From Desulfobacteraceae bacterium Eth-SRB2 (GTDB lineage Bacteria; Desulfobacterota; Desulfobacteria; Desulfobacterales; UBA11574): a stretch of 64,000 nucleotides of DNA. Both the position numbers and the translations under genes were made by a program. How positions within the stretch are numbered: position 1 is the first letter of the stretch; the number at the start of each line of letters is the position of its first letter. The stretch spans positions 136,091-200,090 of the forward strand of contig RPGQ01000077.1 in NCBI GenBank assembly GCA_004193595.1. Direction: 5' to 3'. Below, piece after piece: positions 26,212 through 34,886 of this stretch. The notes under the pieces were generated by a model. That model did no database searches and was not told the origin of the DNA. It worked only from the letters and a program-made list of their open reading frames with translations.

Positions 26212-26379
26212 GAGACCTTTGAAAAACGCCCCCTTTTGCCCAATTCCGGCGTCAGTCTCAAATTTTAACCCGCCACCGAACTTTGGTGGGTTAATCCTCG
26301 AAATACTCAATGTATTCCTGTGGTTAAAATTTTCGCCTTTCTTGGCCTTGAACAAAAGTGAACATTTTTCAAAGGTCTC
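26212..26379. repeat. MITE-like element with GAGACCTTTGAAAAA ends
   Basis: GAGACCTTTGAAAAACG and CATTTTTCAAAGGTCTC bound about 168 bases, just upstream of the DapA-like gene. Inside are TAACCCGCCACCGAACTTTGG, a GGTGGGTTAATCCTCGAAAT block and CCTGTGGTTA, so the core is related to the 24995 family although the ends differ. Confidence 0.8.
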
Positions 26380-26698
26380 GTGTTCTATCCAGAAATAACC
26401 TCGTATAGTCCATAACGGTGTATACGGAAAAGGTAAATAAAGTGAGAGGTTATGTCAAGGAAAAACTCGGCAATCTCCGGAAACAGCGTAATAAGGCAAA
26501 CCGAAATTTATCGAAAAAGGATGGTGCGGCTCAAGATCGATTTAAAACGAGAAATCAAAAAAAAATTAAAGATGTAATCGGTACGAGACCCTTGAAAAAC
26601 ATCCTCTTTGCTCCGATTTTTTGCTCAGATTCGGATTATAGCAACAAAATCGAACGTTTTCAAGGGGCTCGATTATAGCGCGTTATACCAGGGAAACA
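26380..26698. other. Gap with a hairpin element, no supported gene
   Basis: The 86-aa frame at 26418 lacks a ribosome site; its last third is encoded by the hairpin element, so I do not call it. Part of the stretch is purine-rich. Confidence 0.4.
26584..26671. repeat. Short element with CGAGACCCTTGAAAAAC inverted ends
   Basis: CGAGACCCTTGAAAAAC and GTTTTCAAGGGGCTCG face each other across about 55 bases. Ends are variants of those at 26212-26379, so likely the same terminal family with a different centre. Confidence 0.7.
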
Positions 26699-27031
26699 CT
26701 ATCGGCCCGATGAGCCTCTCCCAGATATACTCCGTCCGGCCAAAGGATTATAAAGTTTTATAATTGCCACCTTCATACAGTCAATGGTCTGCGTTTCCGA
26801 AATAATATTCATCAAAATCTTCTCGCCGTCTTCTGGAAGAACACATGCATTTGTATCGTCGAAGGTTAAATCCGTAAAGCCTTTAACGAGTTTCTTTTTT
26901 TCCTTTTTGGTCATGTCCACCTGAATTGCCTTTTTACCGTCTATTTCGGTAATCTGGTCGGCCAAACCCGCATCTTCAATCTTTTTTGTTTTCTCGTCAT
27001 CCAAAAAAACATTAATATAAAAATCTGCCAT
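26699..27031 (-). CDS. Small hypothetical protein
   Basis: The 110-residue product begins MADFYINVFLDDEKTKKIEDAG and is mostly charged, ending in a Gly/Ser/Arg tail (GRSISGRGSSGR). Start 27031 has AGGAGGTGCTC directly upstream, which makes a real gene likely. No membrane segment or known motif. Alone, divergent from the TPR gene. Confidence 0.7.
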   Translation of the reverse strand: MADFYINVFLDDEKTKKIEDAGLADQITEIDGKKAIQVDMTKKEKKKLVKGFTDLTFDDTNACVLPEDGEKILMNIISETQTIDCMKVAIIKLYNPLAGRSISGRGSSGR

Positions 27032-27288
27032 GAGCACCTCCTGTTGATAAAGTTCAAAGTATTATTAAAAACCCTCTTTTTTTAAACACACAATTAAGAT
27101 CGATTCTTATATTATAATGGTTATGACCTGTCAATAGTCTTGTGACCCGTTTCGACCTGTTTTTTTCTTGACAACCCAAAATGGCTGGCATACTAACCCC
27201 ACAATTGAAATGTTTTAAATCTTATAATTATCAAGCGGTTTTCATCATCCGTTCAACAATAAAACAGAATCTATTTAAAGGATAAATC

Positions 27289-27921
27289 ATGACAAAAGCA
27301 AAAAATGTTGAAGAATATATCGCTCGCCAGCAGATGGCCATCGCCGGAAATCCGGATTGCGGAGTATCCCATTACAATCTTGCGGTCGCTCTCCTGGGCC
27401 AAAAAAAATATGATGAGGCTGAAAAAGAGCTTTTTGCCGCTATCCATTGCTGCCCCAACATGGCTGAAGCATATGTGCAACTCGGAGGACTCTGCCTGCT
27501 CCGGGATGATCTTGACGGCTGTATGGCATACAACCAGCAGGCGGTCAAGTCTCGGGCAGGATTTTTCGAAGGCCACGGCAACATCGGATTTGTGCATCTT
27601 CAAAAAGGTGAAATTGACGACGCCATCCGGTCGCTTCAAAAGGCAATACGGTGGAACCCCAACTTCTTGCAGGCGTATGCCACACTGGCAAATGCTTACT
27701 TAATGAAAGGGTTGATTGATGAGTGTGTCGAAACCAACCTCAAGGCTTTGGAACTCGAGCCGGCCTTTGCAATCGCCCACAACAATCTGGCCATTGTCTA
27801 TCTCGAAAAGAAGAAATATGATTTGGCAATAAAACATGCGGATAAAGCGGTTGAACTGGGTTATGAAGTTGACCCTGAGCTATTAAAAGAGATCGAAACT
27901 TTTCGCAAAGAATTCGGTTAA
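27289..27921 (+). CDS. Tetratricopeptide repeat protein
   Basis: The 210-residue product consists of about five TPR units. Examples are HYNLAVALLGQKKYDEAEKELFAAI, AEAYVQLGGLCLLRDDLDGCMAYNQQAV, GNIGFVHLQKGEIDDAIRSLQKAI, LQAYATLANAYLMKGLIDECVETNLKAL and AHNNLAIVYLEKKKYDLAIKHADKAV. TPR scaffolds mediate protein-protein contacts. No signal peptide, so cytosolic. Ribosome site AAAGGATAAATC. It is 33 bases before an unknown gene and upstream of dsrAB, with the same orientation; a link with sulfite reductase is possible but unproven. Confidence 0.9.
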   Translation: MTKAKNVEEYIARQQMAIAGNPDCGVSHYNLAVALLGQKKYDEAEKELFAAIHCCPNMAEAYVQLGGLCLLRDDLDGCMAYNQQAVKSRAGFFEGHGNIGFVHLQKGEIDDAIRSLQKAIRWNPNFLQAYATLANAYLMKGLIDECVETNLKALELEPAFAIAHNNLAIVYLEKKKYDLAIKHADKAVELGYEVDPELLKEIETFRKEFG

Positions 27922-27954
27922 AGAGTCTTCTTTTTAATAATTAAAACCCAAACC

Positions 27955-29130
27955 ATGCCTAACTTACGCCAATTCAAGTATTTTTTATCTCACAAAAAAA
28001 ATTCTGTACAAAAAGACAGTCAGACCTGGACCACCCTTCTTCCCATGAGCAGAAAGCAGCGACTCAATGATGCGGGGATTTGTGTGAGCCATGGAGACTA
28101 TTTTACCGCCGTTCGAAATTTTCTGGAACAAGACGGATCTGAAATCATTACTCGTGCGGTTTCACAACACATGCGTCGAGAGGCAACATCTCAAGAAATC
28201 GAAGCAATAAATATCTTTCTCGAAAAGCACGGCGAATTTTATCATCCGGCCCGGATTGAAGCCATGTTACACGGGACAGTAATACCATTTGTATTAAATG
28301 TAGCAATCTCCAATTCCGGCAAAAATTGTATTCAAAGAGAATATGGTCTTTTAAAACAGCTCAATGAAGATTTTTTGTTTTCATTTCTGCCCAAAGTTTA
28401 CGGTCAGGATTGTGTGTCTATTGCAGGTAATGAATTCAAAATGTTTTTAGGAGAGTGGTTCCAAGGATATAACGAATTCCACATTTCCCTTGATCCGGAA
28501 GATGAAAAATACAAAATTGTTGTCTGGGATCATGAGCACGGCAACTATTTTCTTACAGACGACCAAGCGATAAACCTTTACCGACAAGCCGCAAGGATTC
28601 TTACCTGTTACTACAATGTCAAAACCTTTGAGCAGATACTCTCCTGGCATCATGCGGCCGGAGATTTTGTCTTAAAATGTCAGAACAACAGGATCGATTT
28701 AAAACTCATCACTGTTAGACAGTACAGACCCCTGTTTGAAAATGACAGCGGAAATGAAAACCCGGATGCTGAACTGATACTGGAAGCATTGCTGGTGTTT
28801 TTTCTAAATCTTGCAATCAGAATTCGCCTTGACCGGCTGGACGGTGTCGGAGAAATCGTGTGGTCTGACGATATTGCTGTTGAGGGAACTCTGAAAGGTT
28901 TTTTCGAGGGCCTGGCTTTAAAACCGCCCATTGTCTCGATTCCAGGCCCTTTAACGGATTGTTTCCGAAATCATCTTCTATCTTGCAGTCAATCAGATTT
29001 GTTTGGTTTGTCACAAGCCATGGTTGATGCATATAACCCCCAATCTCCGGAAATTCCGGTCATTAAAAAGAATCTAAAAAAGCATGTAAAGGTTTTATTC
29101 AGTGCAATTAAACAAAAACAAGAAATATAA
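27955..29130 (+). CDS. Hypothetical protein upstream of dsrAB
   Basis: The 391-residue protein has no signal or TM segment. Segments such as CIQREYGLLKQLNEDFLFSFLPKVYG, FLGEWFQGYNEFHIS and ILSWHHAAGDFVLKC have the rhythm of the N-lobe, hinge and catalytic loop of aminoglycoside-phosphotransferase-like kinases. The usual HxD...N...D residues are not clearly present, so it may be a divergent or inactive kinase fold. It forms a probable two-gene unit with the TPR gene. I do not assign a function. Confidence 0.7.
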   Translation: MPNLRQFKYFLSHKKNSVQKDSQTWTTLLPMSRKQRLNDAGICVSHGDYFTAVRNFLEQDGSEIITRAVSQHMRREATSQEIEAINIFLEKHGEFYHPARIEAMLHGTVIPFVLNVAISNSGKNCIQREYGLLKQLNEDFLFSFLPKVYGQDCVSIAGNEFKMFLGEWFQGYNEFHISLDPEDEKYKIVVWDHEHGNYFLTDDQAINLYRQAARILTCYYNVKTFEQILSWHHAAGDFVLKCQNNRIDLKLITVRQYRPLFENDSGNENPDAELILEALLVFFLNLAIRIRLDRLDGVGEIVWSDDIAVEGTLKGFFEGLALKPPIVSIPGPLTDCFRNHLLSCSQSDLFGLSQAMVDAYNPQSPEIPVIKKNLKKHVKVLFSAIKQKQEI

Positions 29131-29163
29131 GGCATTGATTGAAACCTATGGCATATTCGACAA

Positions 29164-29352
29164 CCTAAATTGAGCGATTTTTTACTCGATCTGCACCGAT
29201 CTCCCCGCTGACGCGGGATCTTTGACTTGCGCATCAAGGATCAGCGAAAATCCTCGACATATCCATCCCGGTCTCTTTTCGGGGCGGTTTTCGCGAACCC
29301 TTATGCATCAAGATCTCAGCACATCTCTTCGCAAAAAATCGCTCAACTTAGG
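29164..29352. repeat. MITE-like element with CCTAAATTGAGCGATTTTTT ends
   Basis: CCTAAATTGAGCGATTTTTT and AAAAAATCGCTCAACTTAGG bound about 190 bases between the unknown gene and dsrA. Further nested palindromes (CGATCTGCACCGATCTCC; GCGAAAATCC...GGTTTTCGC) lie inside. A related end occurs at 36094-36212. Confidence 0.8.
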
Positions 29353-29620
29353 CTTAAGATTCAGGGTTAAGGTTGATTCAGATAATAAAAACTATTTAGC
29401 AGGGTAAAACCATGCTTTTTTATTGACAAGGTAAAAGATTAATTTTATATAATTTTCCCTTGGAGGATTGCCTTTGTTATTTAAATGCTTAACTCATAAA
29501 AACGTAAAGAAAAAAACTGAATCATTTTGTGAGAGGAGGTGAACGATAAAACTCCAATAGGAGAGGGTTTTATTTTAATCGAAAGGATAGTTAAATCTAA
29601 AGATGAATGGAGGAATGAAT

Positions 29621-30937
29621 ATGGCAAAACATGAAACCCCTTTGTTGGATCAGCTGGAAACCGGTCCATGGCCGAGTTTTGTGACCGATATTAAGCGGGA
29701 GGCTGAATCAAGGGCAAAGAATGAAAAAAACGTTGAATACCAGATTCCTCAGGATTGTTGTGACGATCTTTTGGGCGTGCTTGAACTTTCCTACAAGCAC
29801 GGCAGGACCCACTGGAAACACGGCGGCATCGTCGGGGTATTTGGCTACGGAGGCGGCGTAATCGGCAGGTATTGCGACCAGCCCGAGATGTTTCCGGGCG
29901 TTGCCCATTTTCACACCATGCGTGTGTCCCAGCCTGCCGGTAAATTCTATACCACCAAATACCTTGAAGAGATTTGCGATCTCTGGGAGCGACGCGGAAG
30001 CGGCCTGACCAACATGCATGGTTCAACAGGAGATATTATTTTCCTGGGCACCACAACCCCTCAGCTTGAAGAGACCTTCTGGGAATTGGGACATAACCTG
30101 GATCAGGATCTGGGCGGTTCCGGGTCAAATCTTAGAACACCTTCAGACTGTGTGGGCCAGGCTCGATGTGAATGGTCTTGCTATGACACCCAGGCTATCT
30201 GCCATGATCTCACCGTTGAATACCAGGATGAGCTTCATCGACCGGCATTTCCCTATAAGTTTAAATTTAAATTCGACGGATGCCCCAACTGTTGCGTTGC
30301 ATCGATCGCACGGTCGGACCTGTCGTTTGTCGGAACCTGGCGTGATGATATCAAAATAGATCAGGAAGCGGTTAAAGCCTATGTGGGCGGTGAATTTCCT
30401 TCCAACGGCGGCGCCCATGCCGGTCGTGACTGGGGGCCGTTTGACATCCAGAAAGAGGTGATCGATCTTTGTCCAACCGGCTGCATGAGGTATGAAGACG
30501 GCAAGCTGGAGATTAACACCCCTGAGTGTACAAGATGCATGCACTGCATCAATGTCATGCCCAGAGCCTTGAGACCAGGCAATGACAAGGGCTGCTCAAT
30601 TCTTGCAGGAGCAAAAGCCCCGATCCTTGACGGTGCTCAAATGGGTTCCCTTATTGTTCCGTTTATTAAGGTGGAAGAACCTTACGATGAAATCAAGGAG
30701 ACCGTCATCGAGCCCATCTGGGACTGGTGGATGGAAGAAGGGAAAAACCGCGAAAGACTTGGCGAACTCATGAAGCGCCAGGGCTTCCAGAAACTGCTTG
30801 AAGTGACGGGATTCAAGCCGGATCCGCGAATGGTCCAGGAACCCCGTACCAACCCATACATCTTCTGGAAAGAAGATGAAGTTGAAGGCGGATTTGATCG
30901 CGATATTAACGAATTTAGAAAACACCATCAGAGATAG
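29621..30937 (+). CDS. dsrA: Dissimilatory sulfite reductase alpha subunit
   Basis: Catalytic subunit of DsrAB, which reduces sulfite in the cytoplasm to a DsrC-bound trisulfide. The 438-residue product shows the substrate/sirohaem region (GRTHWKHGGIVGVFGYGGGVIGRY), cluster cysteines in CVGQARCEWSC and DGCPNCCVASIARSDLSF, and the inserted ferredoxin domain (LCPTGCM ... CTRCMHCINVMP). Start 29621 has ATGGAGGAATGAAT upstream; 29603 would add six non-family residues. dsrB follows after 12 bases. The protein looks like the reductive bacterial type. Confidence 0.98.
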   Translation: MAKHETPLLDQLETGPWPSFVTDIKREAESRAKNEKNVEYQIPQDCCDDLLGVLELSYKHGRTHWKHGGIVGVFGYGGGVIGRYCDQPEMFPGVAHFHTMRVSQPAGKFYTTKYLEEICDLWERRGSGLTNMHGSTGDIIFLGTTTPQLEETFWELGHNLDQDLGGSGSNLRTPSDCVGQARCEWSCYDTQAICHDLTVEYQDELHRPAFPYKFKFKFDGCPNCCVASIARSDLSFVGTWRDDIKIDQEAVKAYVGGEFPSNGGAHAGRDWGPFDIQKEVIDLCPTGCMRYEDGKLEINTPECTRCMHCINVMPRALRPGNDKGCSILAGAKAPILDGAQMGSLIVPFIKVEEPYDEIKETVIEPIWDWWMEEGKNRERLGELMKRQGFQKLLEVTGFKPDPRMVQEPRTNPYIFWKEDEVEGGFDRDINEFRKHHQR

Positions 30938-30949
30938 GGGGTAATGACT

Positions 30950-32098
30950 ATGGCATTTGTATCTTCAGGTTACAATCCTGACAAGCCGATGGCAAACAGG
31001 ATAACCGACATCGGCCCAAGAAAATTTGACGAATTTTACCCTCCGGTAATCAAGAAAAACAAGGGTAAATGGCTGTATCATGAAATTTTGGAACCCGGCG
31101 TTCTGGTCCATGTGTCAGAAACCGGCGACGAAGTGTATACCGTAAGAGCCGGCGGGTGCAGACTTATGAGTGTATCACATATTCGTGAAATCTGCGAAAT
31201 TGCGAATAAGCATTGTGACGGTCATCTCAGGTTTACCACCCGCAACAACATTGAATTCATGGTGGACAGCAAGGAAAAAGTGGAGCCTTTGAAGCAGGAT
31301 CTTTTGAGCCGCAAGCAGGCCGGAGGCTGTTACAAGTTTCCCGTCGGGGGCACCGGCGCCGGAATTACCAACATAATTCATACCCAGGGCTGGATCCACT
31401 GTCACACACCGGCAACAGACGCATCCGGTACGGTTAAAGCTACCCTGGATGTGCTTTTTGATGATTTCACCAATATGCGGCTGCCGGCCCAGCTCCGGGT
31501 TTCCATGGCCTGCTGTCTGAACATGTGCGGCGCGGTCCATTGCTCGGATATCGCCATTCTGGGTTATCACCGCAAGCCGCCCATGCTGGACCATGAATAT
31601 ATGGACAAAATGTGCGAAATCCCACTGGCAATCGCTGCCTGTCCTACGGCTGCCATCAAACCGGCCAAGGTTACACTACCGGACGGAAAAGAGGTAAAAA
31701 GTGTTTCCGTAAACGAGCCCAGGTGTATGTTCTGCGGTAACTGCTACACCATGTGTCCTGCAATGCCGCTGGCAGATGATGTGGGCGACGGTATCGTGCT
31801 CATGGCAGGGGGAAAGGTATCCAACCGGATCAGCGCTCCCAAGTTCTCCAAGGTTGTTGTTGCCTTTATCCCCAACGAAATGCCTCGCTGGCCCACGATG
31901 ACCGATACTATCCAGAGAATTGTAGAGGCCTATGCTAAAGACGCCAACAAGTATGAACGTCTGGGCGAATGGGCGGAACGGATCGGGTGGGAAAGATTCT
32001 TTGAGAAAACTGAAATTGAGTTCACACACCATCTCATTGATGATTTCCGTGATCCGGCTTATTTTACCTGGCGCCAGACTTCACAGTTTAAATTCTAA
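30950..32098 (+). CDS. dsrB: Dissimilatory sulfite reductase beta subunit
   Basis: Partner of DsrA, carrying the catalytically active sirohaem. The product (382 aa) starts [23 protein letters not shown], as in other DsrB. It includes [27 protein letters not shown]-like [19 protein letters not shown], the cluster-binding [19 protein letters not shown], and a ferredoxin domain [20 protein letters not shown] use 30950 because AGGGGG lies eight bases upstream; ATG 30944 is too close to it. Translationally linked to dsrA. Confidence 0.98.
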   Translation: MAFVSSGYNPDKPMANRITDIGPRKFDEFYPPVIKKNKGKWLYHEILEPGVLVHVSETGDEVYTVRAGGCRLMSVSHIREICEIANKHCDGHLRFTTRNNIEFMVDSKEKVEPLKQDLLSRKQAGGCYKFPVGGTGAGITNIIHTQGWIHCHTPATDASGTVKATLDVLFDDFTNMRLPAQLRVSMACCLNMCGAVHCSDIAILGYHRKPPMLDHEYMDKMCEIPLAIAACPTAAIKPAKVTLPDGKEVKSVSVNEPRCMFCGNCYTMCPAMPLADDVGDGIVLMAGGKVSNRISAPKFSKVVVAFIPNEMPRWPTMTDTIQRIVEAYAKDANKYERLGEWAERIGWERFFEKTEIEFTHHLIDDFRDPAYFTWRQTSQFKF

Positions 32099-32113
32099 GC
32101 GCTAATATACCCG

Positions 32114-32142
32114 CAGGGGGTACACGCACAGTGTGCCCCCTG
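32114..32142 (+). terminator. Hairpin between dsrB and dsrD
   Basis: CAGGGGGTACAC and GTGTGCCCCCTG form a strong stem with a five-base loop. It is not followed by a T run, so it may protect the dsrAB message or attenuate read-through into dsrD rather than terminate fully. Confidence 0.7.
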
Positions 32143-32164
32143 TATTATAAAAAGGGGTTTAATA

Positions 32165-32404
32165 ATGGAATACGAAGAAGCAAAACAAAAAATCGTAGAA
32201 GGACTTACAAAAAAGCTAAAAACAAAATCCAAATTTTACTTTAACGATCTTGCGAAAATAATCGGTGAAAAGCCCAGAGTAGCCAAAAAGCTGATTAACC
32301 AAATGATAACAGAGGAAGTCCTCGAGTACTGGTCCAGCGGAAGTACCTCAATGTACGGGCTTAAAGGTACGGGCAAGCAAGCACATAGCGAGCACGAAGA
32401 TTAA
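32165..32404 (+). CDS. dsrD: DsrD, sulfite reductase allosteric activator
   Basis: The 79-residue winged-helix protein (EEAKQKIVEGLTKKLKTKSKFYFNDLAKIIG ... LEYWSSGSTSMYGLKG) follows dsrAB in most sulfate reducers. DsrD has been shown in other species to stimulate DsrAB. Ribosome site AAAAGGGGTTTAATA. Full length, all conserved aromatic residues in the wing present. Confidence 0.96.
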   Translation: MEYEEAKQKIVEGLTKKLKTKSKFYFNDLAKIIGEKPRVAKKLINQMITEEVLEYWSSGSTSMYGLKGTGKQAHSEHED

Positions 32405-32480
32405 TAGAAAAATTCTTTGTATTAAAAAGGCCGATCCGGAAAATATTTCAATTTAAGAACCTCCTTTGCAGCAGGAACAT

Positions 32481-33893
32481 ATGGATTTTCCCAGAATTTT
32501 AATTTCGGCCCTGCGGGGAGGATCGGGTAAGACCATACTGTCGATCGGAATCACTGCAGCATGGAAATCGTTTGGCAAACAGATAACACCTTTTAAAAAA
32601 GGTCCTGATTATATTGATGCGGGCTGGCTTGCCCTTGCGGCCGGCCGGCCCTGCTACAATCTTGACACCTTCTTGACCCAAAAAGAGCTTATCCTTGAAT
32701 CATTTCTCCTACATTCCAACAAAGGCGATATCTCTGTTATAGAGGGAAACCGGGGTCTTTACGATGGGATAGATATCCAAGGGAGTACCAGTACCGCGGA
32801 ACTGGCAAAACTGCTGAACACGCCGGTGATTCTTTGCATCGATTGTACAAAATCAACCCGAACCATGGCTGCAGCCGTTCTTGGATGTATGAAATTCGAT
32901 CCGGGTACCAAAATTAAAGGTGTTATTTTAAATCGTGTTGCCGGCCCCAGGCATGAAAAAGTCCTCCGAAAAAATATTGAGCACTACTGTAATATTCCCG
33001 TACTGGGTGCGGTTCCAAAACTGGACTGGCAAAATTTTCCTGAGCGGCACATGGGACTGTTACCCACACCGGAACACGGCTGGGCAAAGGATTCCATCCA
33101 AGCCGCATCTCAAATAGCCGGCCAATATATTGACCTTGAAGCCTTGGCCGCGGTTGCCGGTGATGCCGGCGAACTCCCTGTTTCAGCCGCACTTCAAGAA
33201 AGCAATTTCGCTGAAGCGGAATCTTTGCTTGATTCCGACCCGAAGCTACGGCCAAGAATCGGAATCATCAAGGACTCGGCCTTTCAGTTCTACTATCCGG
33301 AAAATATTGAAGCTCTTGAAGCTGCAGGCGCAGAAACAATATTTATAAGCCCTCTGGACAGCGATACGATTCCTCCCATAGATGCCCTTTATATCGGCGG
33401 CGGATTTCCTGAAACCCATGCCCTACAACTGGCCCGGAACGTAACATTCAGAGACCAATTAAAGTCTTTGGCAAATGACGGCCTTCCCATATACGCTGAA
33501 TGTGGCGGTCTGATGTATTTGGGAGAAGAACTGGTTCTGGATGAAAATTCATTTCCCATGGCCGGGGTCCTGCCGGTTGTCTTTGGATTTTCAAAAAAAC
33601 CTCAAGGACACGGATACACGGTGGTCACCGTGGAACAACCCAATCCGTATTTTAAAGTCGGCACCCAACTTAAAGGGCATGAGTTTCACTATTCGCGGGT
33701 TTTAAAATGGCGGGGGACGGATAACGATCTGGCGTTTAACATGAAAAGAGGCGCCGGTTTTATTAATCATCGTGACGGCGTCTGTTATAAAAACGTTCTG
33801 GCAACCTATACCCACATACATGCTCTGGGCACACCTTCCTGGGCCAAAGCCATGGTTCGTAATGCTATTGCCTACAAAAAATCAAAAAAATAG
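32481..33893 (+). CDS. cbiA: Cobyrinate a,c-diamide synthase family (DsrN)
   Basis: The CbiA/CobB family amidates carboxylates of the corrin ring with glutamine; in dsr loci the homologue (DsrN) is thought to amidate sirohaem for DsrAB. The 470-residue product has the P loop ALRGGSGKT (about 10-18), KKGPDYID, VIEGNRGLYDG, and the class I glutaminase half: IGGGFPETHAL, the nucleophile in YAECGGLMYLG, and GHEFHYS. ATG 32481 is used; the ORF track's TTG at 32466 is possible. Placement after dsrABD favours the sirohaem role. Confidence 0.92.
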   Translation: MDFPRILISALRGGSGKTILSIGITAAWKSFGKQITPFKKGPDYIDAGWLALAAGRPCYNLDTFLTQKELILESFLLHSNKGDISVIEGNRGLYDGIDIQGSTSTAELAKLLNTPVILCIDCTKSTRTMAAAVLGCMKFDPGTKIKGVILNRVAGPRHEKVLRKNIEHYCNIPVLGAVPKLDWQNFPERHMGLLPTPEHGWAKDSIQAASQIAGQYIDLEALAAVAGDAGELPVSAALQESNFAEAESLLDSDPKLRPRIGIIKDSAFQFYYPENIEALEAAGAETIFISPLDSDTIPPIDALYIGGGFPETHALQLARNVTFRDQLKSLANDGLPIYAECGGLMYLGEELVLDENSFPMAGVLPVVFGFSKKPQGHGYTVVTVEQPNPYFKVGTQLKGHEFHYSRVLKWRGTDNDLAFNMKRGAGFINHRDGVCYKNVLATYTHIHALGTPSWAKAMVRNAIAYKKSKK

Positions 33894-33928
33894 GGCAATC
33901 ATCTGATAACTGACGATCACCCTATTTT
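33888..33928. terminator. Bidirectional terminator between cbiA and cytochrome c3
   Basis: AAATAGGGCAATCATC pairs with GACGATCACCCTATTT (with G-T pairs), followed by TTTTAAAT; it begins at the cbiA stop codon. Suits both converging genes. Confidence 0.8.
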
Positions 33929-33961
33929 AAATATTCCTATATGATAGAATTTCCTAAAAGT

Positions 33962-34456
33962 TTATTTCTTCTTCTGGGGATGGCACTGTTTGCACGTTGT
34001 AGGTGCTGCGCCTGCATCTTTTGATTTTAACTTCTTGCTTTTGTTGAACTTTTTGTGGCAGCCCTTGCAATTATCATGAATGGCATTGGCGTGGTATTCG
34101 CGTTTTTGTTCCTTTGACAGCCCTTTTGCTTCCTTGCCTTTGATATATCCGGGTTTTTTATGGCATTCAATGCAGTTTTTAACATCGTCACATTCTTTTA
34201 AATTGGTCAGCGGTTTATTGTCCTTATCGTGATGACACTCTCCGCAACCGGCTTTATAAAGGTCAGGATTTTGTTCCACGTATTCCTTTGTGTGCTTGAG
34301 GTGGGAAAATGTTACAATGGACTTGGTATGTTTGGCATACGCCTTGTTTTCCATTTTAATTTCATCTTTTACCGAGGTTCCGGCATAAATTCCGGCAACA
34401 ACAAACAAAGTAGCAATTACAGCGACTACCGATGTTACAAAATACCTTTTATTCAT
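33962..34456 (-). CDS. Tetrahaem cytochrome c3, class III
   Basis: Periplasmic electron carrier linking hydrogenases or formate dehydrogenases to membrane complexes. The precursor (165 aa) has a signal peptide (NKRYFVTSVVAVIATLFVVAGIYAG). Four CxxCH haem motifs follow (CGECHH, CIECHK, CKGCHK, CKQCHP), with extra histidines including HLKH and YHANAIHDN as distal ligands. AAAGGAGGG precedes; a GTG at 34462 is an alternative start two codons upstream. Monocistronic, converging with the dsr operon. Confidence 0.93.
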   Translation of the reverse strand: MNKRYFVTSVVAVIATLFVVAGIYAGTSVKDEIKMENKAYAKHTKSIVTFSHLKHTKEYVEQNPDLYKAGCGECHHDKDNKPLTNLKECDDVKNCIECHKKPGYIKGKEAKGLSKEQKREYHANAIHDNCKGCHKKFNKSKKLKSKDAGAAPTTCKQCHPQKKK

Positions 34457-34547
34457 AAACACCTTTACCCTCCTTTAAATTTATAAATTAAGTTATTAGA
34501 CACGAAATTATCTATCAACCGGATGTTACTCTGTCAACGATAAAAAG

Positions 34548-34822
34548 CAGGGCAAACGCATTTGAATCACAATACAGGGAGAACGCTCCACGACGGCGGG
34601 TATCTCTTTCCAACCGACTGAAACTTGTGCTTAAGCACCTGTAAGCCCGAGCCGCGCCAAAGTTTTTAAGAACAATTCATCGCTAAGTTATCTCATAGAT
34701 TTTTAAGTCATAATTTTATACGGCTCGGACTAACGCGTGCTAAAGTCCTTCAAACAGTCAGTCGGTTTCCAAGAGAAACACCCCGTCGCTACGCTGAATC
34801 AAAATCAAATATGTTTGCCCTG
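34548..34822. repeat. Long palindromic MITE-like element with CAGGGCAAAC ends
   Basis: Terminal repeats CAGGGCAAACGCATTTGAAT and the inverse ending in TTTGCCCTG bound 275 bases. A second, inner pair (CGACGGCGGGTATCTCTTTCC / CCAAGAGAAACACCCCGTCG) makes it a near-complete hairpin; a further pair (GCCCGAGCCGCG / CGGCTCGG-type) sits inside. No coding capacity; typical of a non-autonomous transposon remnant. Confidence 0.85.
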
Positions 34823-34886
34823 AGATAAAAAGAGATCTTTAAAAAAAATCTTTTTTACAGGATTGCAATGGTATTATTTTATTTTT

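Noticed and set aside
26418-26678. 86-aa basic ORF
   Set aside because: No ribosome site; its last third is encoded by a hairpin repeat element.
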